A stretch of DNA of 9,871 bases, taken from the NCBI GenBank assembly GCA_030038335.1, contig JASHPC010000226.1, positions 1 through 9,871 of the forward strand, given 5' to 3'. Shown in pieces: positions 1 through 6,057 of this stretch. The position numbers were made by a program, and so were the translations under genes. The number at the start of each line of letters is the position of its first letter. Positions within the stretch are counted from its first letter, which is position 1. The stretch is from Vulcanimicrobiota bacterium. Its GTDB lineage: Bacteria; Vulcanimicrobiota; Vulcanimicrobiia; Vulcanimicrobiales; Vulcanimicrobiaceae. The notes beneath the pieces are model-generated. The model was not told the origin of the DNA. It worked only from the letters and a program-made list of their open reading frames with translations, and ran no database searches.

Positions 1-297
1 AATCTCGTTGTCGTCGGCGACGTGAATCCGGGCGCAGAGGTCGTCGCGACCGGCGACGTCGTTGTCTTCGGACGGCTCGCCGGCATCGCTCATGCCGGCG
101 CGCAAGGCGACGAGAGCGCACGCGTCTATGCCGTGGACCTGCGCGCCGTGCAGTTGCGCATCGCGAGTTGCATCGCGGCTGACGACACGCGTGAAAAAGA
201 GCGCGTCGAGCCGGAGGTCGCGTTCGTGCGCGACGCGCATATTACCATCGTCCCTTTCGAACGAATGGATCGCGAGTTTATGGAGGCAGAGAGCTGA
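1..297 (+). CDS. minC: Septum site-determining protein MinC, C-terminal part (5' end outside window)
   Basis: MinC blocks FtsZ assembly away from midcell when recruited to the membrane by MinD. Only the last 98 residues are visible, read in frame from base 1. They are the C-terminal right-handed beta-helix domain, which dimerises and binds MinD. Recognition rests on the run of short glycine-turn strands and the family signature GRLAGIAHAGAQGD, followed by LRIA, as in other MinC proteins. The N-terminal FtsZ-inhibiting domain must lie upstream. After the beta-helix there is a short tail of about 40 residues that ends at TGA 295-297. The stop overlaps the proposed CTG start of the first minD, so the two are probably translationally coupled. 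The family call is firm; nothing can be said about the missing half. Confidence 0.95.
   Translation, partial: NLVVVGDVNPGAEVVATGDVVVFGRLAGIAHAGAQGDESARVYAVDLRAVQLRIASCIAADDTREKERVEPEVAFVRDAHITIVPFERMDREFMEAES
282..286 (+). promoter_or_regulatory. Shine-Dalgarno that fixes a CTG start for the first minD
   Basis: A perfect GGAGG lies inside the end of minC, 7 nt before CTG 294-296. That is ideal spacing for initiation at this CTG. The minD frame is open from a stop at 192-194 onward, and it contains no ATG, GTG or TTG until GTG 357, which is already downstream of the P-loop. This Shine-Dalgarno is therefore the main evidence for the non-standard start. Confidence 0.75.
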
Positions 298-1094
298 GCG
301 CGCGAAAGATCGTCGTCACCTCCGGAAAAGGCGGTGTCGGCAAAACGACGACGACCGTGAACCTGGGCGCCACGCTCGCGAAGACTGGTAGTCGCGTCGT
401 GCTCGTCGATGCCGATATCGGACTTCGAAATCTCGATCTCGTTCTCGGTTTGGAGAAGCGCATCGTCTTCGACCTCGTCGAGGTTGTCGAGGAGCGCTGT
501 CAACTGCGCCAGGCGCTCATTCGAGACAAGCGCTTCGAGTCGCTCTTCCTCCTCCCGGCGTCGCAAACGCGCGATAAGGACGCCGTGAGCGAAGAGCAGT
601 TCGCGGCCGTCGTCGATCAAGCGGCCGAGACCGCGGACTACGTCCTCGTTGATTCCCCAGCGGGGATAGAAGCGGGTTTTCGTAACGCCGTCGCCGGTGC
701 GAACGAAGCGATCGTCGTCACGACGCCCGAAGTGAGCGCGATTCGCGACGCGGATCGGGTGATTGGGAAGCTTTCCGATCGCGGCCTTCCCGTGCGACTC
801 ATCGTGAACCGGCTGCGACCCGAGATGGTGCATAGCGGTGACATGCTCTCCGTTGACGACGTCTGCGAAGTGCTTGGCGTCGAGTTGCTCGGGATCGTTC
901 CCGACGACGAGGAGATCATCGACACGACGAATCGCGGAGAGCCGCTCGCGCTGGACGATTCAAAACGGCTCACCGCGATTTATCAAAAGATCGTGCGCCG
1001 TCTCGAAGGCGAGCTCGTGCCGTTCACGACCTTCGACAACGGCTATCGTCAGGGACTTTTCGGCCGCTTGTTCGCGGGACTTCGAGCAGGATAA
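294..1094 (+). CDS. minD: Septum site-determining ATPase MinD, first copy (CTG start)
   Basis: MinD is a deviant Walker A ATPase that dimerises with ATP, binds the membrane through a C-terminal amphipathic helix, recruits MinC, and is released by MinE. From CTG 294 the protein is 266 residues, the usual MinD length. The deviant P-loop GKGGVGKT is at residues 11-18, the switch I motif DADIGLRNLD at 39-48, and the switch II/Walker B motif DSPAGIE starts at Asp120. The helix TPEVSAIRD, which in E. coli MinD contacts MinC and MinE, is present. The tail GLFGRLFAGLRAG is a plausible membrane-targeting helix. CTG is chosen because no standard start precedes the P-loop. It overlaps the minC stop (CTGA) and has GGAGG 7 nt upstream. 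Starting at GTG 357 would delete the ATP-binding loop. A base error converting ATGA to CTGA cannot be excluded. No catalytic residue is missing, so this is not a decayed copy. Confidence 0.93.
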   Translation: MSARKIVVTSGKGGVGKTTTTVNLGATLAKTGSRVVLVDADIGLRNLDLVLGLEKRIVFDLVEVVEERCQLRQALIRDKRFESLFLLPASQTRDKDAVSEEQFAAVVDQAAETADYVLVDSPAGIEAGFRNAVAGANEAIVVTTPEVSAIRDADRVIGKLSDRGLPVRLIVNRLRPEMVHSGDMLSVDDVCEVLGVELLGIVPDDEEIIDTTNRGEPLALDDSKRLTAIYQKIVRRLEGELVPFTTFDNGYRQGLFGRLFAGLRAG

Positions 1095-1106
1095 CGGAGG
1101 ATCGGA

Positions 1107-1970
1107 ATGCACGTGCTCTCGCAAACCGGTGAGGCAGTCGCGGCGCCGGAAGAACGCGTGACGACGGGCGAGACGACGAAGCTCGGACGCGCGATCGTCG
1201 TGACGTCGGGCAAAGGCGGCGTTGGAAAGACGACGACGACGGCGAACCTCGGAACCGCGCTCGCACAGCGCGGCGCGCGCGTCGCGCTTATCGATGCCGA
1301 CGTCGGTCTGCGCAACCTCGATATCGTGCTCGGCCTCGAGAACCGAGTGCAGCATCACCTGCTCGACGTGCTCGAGGAGACTGCGACGATCGACGACGCG
1401 CTCGTTCCCGACAAGCACAGCGAAGGCTTATTTCTACTCGCCGCTGCGCAAGCGCGCGAAAAAGACGAAGTCGACACCGAAAAAATGCGCGCGCTCGTCG
1501 CGTCGTTGCGCGAACGATTCGACTACGTCATCATCGACTCACCGGCCGGCATCGAAAAGGGATTCAAGAACGCCGTCGCCGGAGCGCAGGAAGCGATCGT
1601 CGTCTGCACGCCAGAGGTCTCGTCGGTTCGTGACGTTGACCGCGTCGTCGGATTGCTCGGGAACCGATTTCGTCCGCAGCTCGTCATCAATCGCGTGCGC
1701 CCGCAGCTCGTCAAGAAGGGGACGATGCTTTCAGTCGAGGACGTCGATGCGTTCTTGCGTCTTCCGCTGCTCGGCGTCATCGCCGACGAGCCGCAGATCA
1801 TCGTGACGACGAATCGCGGCGAGCCACTCGCGCTGCAACGCGACGGCAAGACCGCTGCCGCCTATCACGCCATCGCCGCGCGCGTCGCAGGAGAGGACGT
1901 GCCACCGCCGCAGGTCGAGCTTCCGAAACCAACGCTCTTTCAACGACTCTTTCGAGGAGGGCGCGCATGA
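1107..1970 (+). CDS. minD: Septum site-determining ATPase MinD, second tandem copy with N-terminal extension
   Basis: This second MinD is 287 residues and roughly 55-60% identical by eye to the copy before it. The first 27 residues, up to LGRAIVVTSGKGG, are extra relative to typical MinD and contain no recognisable motif. The deviant P-loop is at 35-42 and is followed by DADVGLRNLD, DSPAGIE and the partner-binding helix TPEVSSVRD, all intact. The end, PTLFQRLFRGGRA, looks like a membrane-targeting helix but has a different sequence from the first copy's. ATG 1107 follows GGAGG with 6-nt spacing and sits 12 nt after the previous stop. An internal GTG at 1158, preceded by GGAAG, would give a shorter, more typical N-terminus and is a possible alternative start. 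The gene ends in an ATGA overlap with minE. Both copies look able to bind ATP, membrane, MinC and MinE, so heterodimers are possible, but that is inference. Confidence 0.94.
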   Translation: MHVLSQTGEAVAAPEERVTTGETTKLGRAIVVTSGKGGVGKTTTTANLGTALAQRGARVALIDADVGLRNLDIVLGLENRVQHHLLDVLEETATIDDALVPDKHSEGLFLLAAAQAREKDEVDTEKMRALVASLRERFDYVIIDSPAGIEKGFKNAVAGAQEAIVVCTPEVSSVRDVDRVVGLLGNRFRPQLVINRVRPQLVKKGTMLSVEDVDAFLRLPLLGVIADEPQIIVTTNRGEPLALQRDGKTAAAYHAIAARVAGEDVPPPQVELPKPTLFQRLFRGGRA

Positions 1971-2335
1971 TCGAGTTCCTTCGACGATTCTTCGCCGGCA
2001 CGCAACTCAGCGCGAATGCCGCGAAGGAGCGGCTGCGTCTCGTCCTGATGACCGATCACCTTGCGCTCGGCCCCGAGATCGTCGAGGCGATGAAGCGCGA
2101 CCTGGTCGACGTTATCTCGCGCCACGTCGAGGTCGACCGCGAACGAATCGAAGTTACCTTCGAGCAGCAGGACCGTTCGCTAGCGCTTCTCGCCAACGTG
2201 CCGATTCTTTCGGTCCATAGGCCGGAGCCGCGCGAGCCGGCGAAATCTCCGCCGCAGCGTCCCCGTCGCAAGCGGCGCTCGCGTCGCAAGAGCACGGCGG
2301 CGGTTCCCGCTACGGAACCGGCAGCGGCGACCTAG
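1967..2335 (+). CDS. minE: Cell division topological specificity factor MinE with a basic C-terminal tail
   Basis: MinE stimulates MinD ATPase activity, displaces MinC, and drives pole-to-pole patterning so that division occurs at midcell. The protein is 122 residues, against about 88 in E. coli. The N-terminal FLRRFFAG (residues 4-11) matches the short amphipathic membrane-contact segment. SANAAKERLRLVL (15-27) matches the MinD-binding segment TANIAKERLQIIV of E. coli. Residues about 33-83 are the dimerising topological-specificity domain. Residues 84-122 are an added Pro- and Arg-rich tail with a basic cluster RPRRKRRSRRK at 98-108, followed by an Ala/Thr/Pro stretch. ATG 1967 overlaps the minD stop as ATGA and has GGAGG 6 nt upstream, so MinE synthesis is probably coupled to MinD. 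The tail is not part of the known fold; its function is unknown. Confidence 0.94.
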   Translation: MIEFLRRFFAGTQLSANAAKERLRLVLMTDHLALGPEIVEAMKRDLVDVISRHVEVDRERIEVTFEQQDRSLALLANVPILSVHRPEPREPAKSPPQRPRRKRRSRRKSTAAVPATEPAAAT

Positions 2336-2343
2336 AAACGAGC

Positions 2344-2348
2344 GGAGG
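2344..2348 (+). promoter_or_regulatory. Shine-Dalgarno with unusually short spacing before rodA
   Basis: GGAGG ends only 2 nt before ATG 2351, well below the usual 5-9 nt. No other start is available. The minE stop at 2333-2335 is in the same frame and closes off anything further upstream, and the next in-frame standard start (a GTG) falls inside the first membrane helix. Initiation may therefore be weak or depend on ribosomes terminating on minE 15 nt upstream. Confidence 0.5.
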
Positions 2349-2350
2349 TC

Positions 2351-3490
2351 ATGGCCTCCGTCGCGGCGCGCGGCGATACCGCTCTTCGGCGCTACGTTCG
2401 CAACTTCAACTGGACGCTTGCGATCCCGTGCGTGGCGATCTCGCTGCTCGGCATTATCTGCGTTCAGTCCGCCGGCGCGCACGACCCGTCGGCTGCCGGC
2501 GAGTACCGCCGTCAAATCGTCTACGTCCTCGTCGGCGTGCCTCTTATGATCGCGCTCTCCCTCGTCGACTATCGCGTATGGTCTCGCTGGGCGGCGGCAT
2601 TGTACGTCGTCGATCTCATCTTGCTCGCGGTGATCCTTCGTGGTGGGCACGAGGCATTCGGTGCGCAGCGATGGATCTCGCTCGGTCCACTGGGCACGTT
2701 CCAGCCGTCGGAACCCGCAAAACTCGTCGTGGCGATCGCGCTGGCGAACGTCCTCTGCCGCAGCAGCTACGAGCGCTTCAAAGATCTTTGGAAACCACTT
2801 GCCATTGCCGCGGTGCCCGCACTACTCATCGTGAAGCAACCCGACCTCGGAACGACGCTCGTCCTCCTCGCGATTCTCAGCGTGCAACTCTTCTTTGCGC
2901 TCCCAAAATTCGGTGACTTCGTCATCTACGCGATGGGCGTGCTCGTCGCTGCCGCCGCCGCTCTTGGAACCAATGCGCTGCTGAAACCATTTCAGAAGGC
3001 AAGGCTCTTGAGTTTTCTCAACCCGAGCGCAGATCCGCAGGGCGCTGGGTACAATCTCGATCAGTCGGAGATTGCCGTTGGTAATGGCGACTGGTTCGGA
3101 CGCGGGCTCTACCGTGGCACGCAAACGCAGTTGAACTTCGTGCCGTTTCACTCCCGAGACTTCGTCTTCACGGTTCTCGCCGAAGAGCTCGGCTTCGTCG
3201 GAGCAATTCTGCTGCTCGCACTCTACGCTGCGATGCTGTACGGCGGCATCGCAACGCTCTTCGCGTCGCGCGATCGCTTTGGGTATCTGCTCGCTGCGGG
3301 GCTGACGGCGATGCTCTTCTTTCACGTTCTCGTGAACGTCGGAATGACGATCGGGGTCATGCCCATCACGGGCATTCCGCTGCCGTTCATGTCGTACGGC
3401 GGGTCGGCCCTCCTCACGGACTTCGCGGCAATCGGCATCTTGCTGAATATTTACGGACAGCGCGACAGGGACGTCTTGGGCAATGCGTAG
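2351..3490 (+). CDS. rodA: SEDS-family peptidoglycan glycosyltransferase, RodA type
   Basis: SEDS proteins polymerise lipid II into glycan strands in the inner membrane; RodA works with a class B penicillin-binding protein in the elongasome. The protein is 379 residues with about ten hydrophobic segments, beginning near residue 21 and ending near 368. Family motifs are AQRWISLGPLGTFQPSEPAKL-like (residues 105-125), QPDLGTTLV (163-171), the long extracellular loop with NLDQSEIAVGNG (235-246), and SRDFVFTVLAEELG (268-281). In that last motif Asp270 aligns with the catalytic Asp of RodA. The C-terminal signature GIPLPFMSYGGSALL (341-355) favours RodA over FtsW, as does its place after minE. Its partner PBP2 gene is not in the window; in the classic gene order it lies upstream of minC. 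The only possible start is ATG 2351, with a tight Shine-Dalgarno. Family confidence is high and RodA rather than FtsW is likely. Confidence 0.93.
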   Translation: MASVAARGDTALRRYVRNFNWTLAIPCVAISLLGIICVQSAGAHDPSAAGEYRRQIVYVLVGVPLMIALSLVDYRVWSRWAAALYVVDLILLAVILRGGHEAFGAQRWISLGPLGTFQPSEPAKLVVAIALANVLCRSSYERFKDLWKPLAIAAVPALLIVKQPDLGTTLVLLAILSVQLFFALPKFGDFVIYAMGVLVAAAAALGTNALLKPFQKARLLSFLNPSADPQGAGYNLDQSEIAVGNGDWFGRGLYRGTQTQLNFVPFHSRDFVFTVLAEELGFVGAILLLALYAAMLYGGIATLFASRDRFGYLLAAGLTAMLFFHVLVNVGMTIGVMPITGIPLPFMSYGGSALLTDFAAIGILLNIYGQRDRDVLGNA

Positions 3491-3612
3491 AATGGAAGGA
3501 ACGTAAAAGTTTTTCGAGAGAGGCTGCGGCGGCGCCGCGCGATGCACGTCCGCTCGATGGCGTGCCGCGTCTCTCCACCCCGGATCCCCATTGGATCCAT
3601 CAGAGGACACAA
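3491..3612 (+). promoter_or_regulatory. Potentially structured leader of the RNase E/G mRNA
   Basis: This 122-nt gap is the only sizeable spacer in the window and can fold into several helices. GAGAGA 3516-3521 can pair with TCTCTC 3570-3575. The arm so enclosed contains a GCGGC/GCCGC hairpin (3526-3530 with 3534-3538) and a 7-pair hairpin GCACGTC/GGCGTGC (3544-3550 with 3559-3565, one G-U pair). Together these make a three-way junction. A fourth hairpin, GGATCC 3582-3587 with GGATCC 3593-3598, stands just before the Shine-Dalgarno. I see no convincing -35/-10 promoter. E. coli rne is autoregulated through hairpins in its 5' leader; a similar role here is inference, and GC-rich DNA can produce such pairings by chance. 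Confidence 0.35.
3603..3607 (+). promoter_or_regulatory. Shine-Dalgarno that selects the TTG start of RNase E/G
   Basis: GAGGA lies 5 nt before TTG 3613-3615. Translation from this TTG begins with TTEILIS, the usual start of RNase E/G proteins of this type. An upstream in-frame GTG at 3562 would add 17 residues with no family match, and it falls inside the structured leader. Confidence 0.7.
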
Positions 3613-6057
3613 TTGACAACCGAGATACTCATCTCGAGCGACCCTTGGGAAAACCGGGTCGCCATACTCGAGAGCGGCACTCTTGCCGAACTCTACATCG
3701 AGCGCGAAGAGCGCGTCATCGGCTCGATCTACAAAGGAAAAGTGCAGAACGTCTTGCCCGGCATGGGTGCGGCGTTCGTTGACATCGGCTTAGGGCGAAA
3801 CGCGTTTCTCTACGTCGACGACATCAATAAACAACCGTTGAACATCGGCGACGTCGAGATAACGCACGGCCACAGCGGATTCACCATCAGCGAAAAGGTG
3901 AAACGCGGCGACGAGGTGCTCGTGCAAATCGTCAAGGAGCCGCGCGGACTCAAGGGTGCGCGCATCTCGACGAACATCTCGCTGCCGGGCCGCTATTTAA
4001 TCCTCATGCCGACCGGCCGGTTCTCGGGCGTCTCGCGTAAGATCGACTCCGCCGTAGAGCGCAACCGCCTCAAGAGCGTGATGAAGCGCATCCGGCCGGA
4101 GGGCATGGCGACGGTCGTACGCACCGCCGCCGCAGGCGTCAGCGAGGCGGAGCTCATCGCCGATCTTGGCGTGCTCATCCGAATGTGGCACGGTATCTTG
4201 GAGACGTACAAGCGCGCGAAGGCTCCGGCGTTGCTGCACAAAGACATGAATCTCGTCTACAAAGCCGCGCGCGACTTTATTACGGCTGACATCGACCGCG
4301 TGCTCATCGACGACGAGTTCGAGTTCCGTCGCGTGCGGGAGTTTCTGCAGCTTCTCGGCCCGCAGTATCTCGATCGCGTGCAGCACTACGAGCGCGGACA
4401 CGCGATGTTCGAGGACTTCAAGATCGAAGAAGAGCTGCAGCGTCTTCTTCGTCCAAAGATCAACTTGCCGTCCGGCGGCTCGATCGTCATCGAGACGACG
4501 GAAGCGCTCACGGTCGTCGACGTCAACTCCGGAAAGTTCACCGGCGGTAAGAACCTCGAAGATACGATCGTGAAGACGAACGTGGAGGCTGCCGCGGAGA
4601 TCGCGCGACAGGTGCGTCTTCGCGACATTGGCGGCATCATCGTCGTCGATTTCATCGACATGTCGAGCGAGGCGTCTCGCAACCGCGTCATCAAGACGCT
4701 CGAGGAGGGCCTGCGCCGCGATCGCACGCGATCGACGATTCAGTCGTTCTCGAATCTCGGCCTGCTCGAGTTCACGCGCAAGCGAATCGGAAAAGATCTC
4801 GGGGCGCAGCTGCAGGGAGCCTGTCCGTCCTGCGAAGGTCTTGGCTCCGTGATGTCGCCACAGTCGGTTGCGATCGAAGCGTTTCGCGATCTGCGCGAGC
4901 GTGGCAGCGACGGGACGGGTGGCCTTGCGATGTACGTCGCGCCGACGGTTGCCGCACAGATGGAGTTCTGGTATCGAGACGAGTGGCGTTCCCTTACGGA
5001 ACGGCTGCACCGGAACGTCACGCTTCGCGTCGACGGCATGCTCCATCCCGAACGATGGCGCATCGAACCTGCATCGTCGTTGCGAGAAGATGGCGCGGTA
5101 CGTGTCGGCGACGAACACGAAGTCGAGTTGTTGGCTGGACGCCTGCCGACGGCGACGTCGGCGGCGGCTGTGGTTCACGGACGAATCGTCGAAGTTGAAA
5201 ACGCCGCAAACAACGCAGGCGGTTCCGGCCGGATTCGCATCATCGACGTCGACGACGCGTCGGGCGACGTGATCGCCGAGCTCGTGACGACGAAGGGCGC
5301 GAAGCGAACGCGCCGGCGCAAGCGCAAGGCCGCGCCGACTGCGGCGGAGCAAACAAAGGCCCTGCGCGAACTCGCGGAAGAAGCCGCGCAGCAGGCGCAA
5401 GCGCGACCGCCGATCGGGATCACGACGGTTACCGAAGACGAAGAGGCGAGCGACAAGGCGCTTGCGGCGGACGCTCGCGCGCAGCAGCGTCCCGACGCCA
5501 TCGTCATCGGCGACGGTCACGGTGAAACGCACGAAACGGGGCATCGCAAACGCCGGCGGCGCCGCGGGCGACGGGGACGCGGCGGTCGAGGGAGATCGCT
5601 CGAAGCGGCTACGGCGGCGGGTATCCCGGTGCAGAGCGCGGAGGCCCAGATCGAGACGCATCCTTCGCAGGAGCATGCGCTGTCGCAACGCGGAGAGCAG
5701 CACGGCGAACAGCCGCACGAGGGCCACGGGCGCCGTCGCCGGCGGCGACGCCGCAGAGGGCGAGGCGGCGCCATCGCGCCAGTCGCGCCTGCAGCTGCAC
5801 CCGCAATCGAGGCGCCTCCACCGAGCCTGACGCTGCCTAACGAGGCGGAGCCGCAGGTGGCAAAGCCTCGACGTCGTCGACGGCCGTCAAGCGCCACTGC
5901 CGCCATCGAAACGACGGCGGAGACCGCGGCTCCGAAAGCATCCGCCCCCGCAGAGGCTGTGGCACTACCAGCGCCCACGCAGAAGCGTGCGCGAAAGAAG
6001 ACTCCGGCAAAGAAAACAAGCGCCGGTACAACCCGACGCTTGCGGAAGAAATCCTAG
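3613..6057 (+). CDS. rng: Ribonuclease E/G family endoribonuclease with TRAM-like domain and Arg-rich tail
   Basis: Enzymes of this family cut single-stranded AU-rich RNA in rRNA processing and mRNA decay. From TTG 3613 the protein is 814 residues. An S1 RNA-binding domain spans about 35-125, starting near IYKGKV (39-44), with an extra loop. The DNase I-like catalytic centre has Asp303 in VVDVNSGKFTGG and Asp346 in IVVDFIDM. The zinc-link cysteines are Cys404 and Cys407 in CPSCEGLG. All four residue numbers equal those of E. coli RNase E. Residues about 498-558 (VGDEHEVELL to IAELV) resemble a TRAM RNA-binding domain. The rest, 564-814, is low complexity, with Arg-rich blocks near 564-573, 644-662, 706-719 (nine Arg in a row) and 753-757, and a Lys/Arg end. 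It is longer than RNase G (about 490) and shorter than RNase E (1061), so rng versus rne is uncertain. The stop overlaps the convergent protease gene. Confidence 0.93.
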   Translation: MTTEILISSDPWENRVAILESGTLAELYIEREERVIGSIYKGKVQNVLPGMGAAFVDIGLGRNAFLYVDDINKQPLNIGDVEITHGHSGFTISEKVKRGDEVLVQIVKEPRGLKGARISTNISLPGRYLILMPTGRFSGVSRKIDSAVERNRLKSVMKRIRPEGMATVVRTAAAGVSEAELIADLGVLIRMWHGILETYKRAKAPALLHKDMNLVYKAARDFITADIDRVLIDDEFEFRRVREFLQLLGPQYLDRVQHYERGHAMFEDFKIEEELQRLLRPKINLPSGGSIVIETTEALTVVDVNSGKFTGGKNLEDTIVKTNVEAAAEIARQVRLRDIGGIIVVDFIDMSSEASRNRVIKTLEEGLRRDRTRSTIQSFSNLGLLEFTRKRIGKDLGAQLQGACPSCEGLGSVMSPQSVAIEAFRDLRERGSDGTGGLAMYVAPTVAAQMEFWYRDEWRSLTERLHRNVTLRVDGMLHPERWRIEPASSLREDGAVRVGDEHEVELLAGRLPTATSAAAVVHGRIVEVENAANNAGGSGRIRIIDVDDASGDVIAELVTTKGAKRTRRRKRKAAPTAAEQTKALRELAEEAAQQAQARPPIGITTVTEDEEASDKALAADARAQQRPDAIVIGDGHGETHETGHRKRRRRRGRRGRGGRGRSLEAATAAGIPVQSAEAQIETHPSQEHALSQRGEQHGEQPHEGHGRRRRRRRRRGRGGAIAPVAPAAAPAIEAPPPSLTLPNEAEPQVAKPRRRRRPSSATAAIETTAETAAPKASAPAEAVALPAPTQKRARKKTPAKKTSAGTTRRLRKKS
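6054..6057. other. Shared CTAG: convergent genes ending on each other's stop codon
   Basis: The palindrome CTAG gives TAG on both strands: 6055-6057 ends the RNase E/G gene and 6056-6054 ends the S41 protease gene. The two reading frames overlap by four bases. No spacer exists for a dedicated terminator, and I see no hairpin plus T-run nearby on either strand, so any terminator must lie within coding sequence or transcription may run into the opposing gene. Confidence 0.9.

Noticed and set aside
357..359. GTG 357 as start of the first minD
   Set aside because: It would remove the deviant Walker A loop, leaving a non-functional MinD, while CTG 294 has a good Shine-Dalgarno and gives the normal length.
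126..833. 235-codon minus-strand open frame across minC and the first minD, and another at 2822-3619 over rodA
   Set aside because: They are shadows of conserved genes; their composition is compositional artefact and no family motif is visible.
925..1838. Recent gene conversion between the minD copies, suggested by a near-identical stretch at 925-956 and 1806-1837
   Set aside because: That stretch encodes the strongly conserved TTNRGEPLAL motif; elsewhere third positions are diverged, so protein constraint explains it.
3510..3540. Intrinsic terminator after rodA
   Set aside because: The T-run comes before the GC-rich hairpin rather than after it on the plus strand, and the minus strand has no suitable T-run either.
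3562..3564. GTG 3562 as start of the RNase E/G
   Set aside because: The added 17 residues match no family pattern; TTG 3613 has a proper Shine-Dalgarno, yields the usual N-terminus, and places catalytic residues at 303 and 346.
3582..3598. Paired GGATCC sites as a cloning scar
   Set aside because: Two BamHI-type palindromes 5 nt apart are within natural sequence with no vector-like flank; they are better read as a small hairpin or chance.
3997..5727. 576-codon open frame on the minus strand opposite the RNase E/G gene
   Set aside because: It mirrors a firmly identified gene with all catalytic residues; its translation is Arg-rich without motifs, as expected for the antisense of GC-rich coding DNA.
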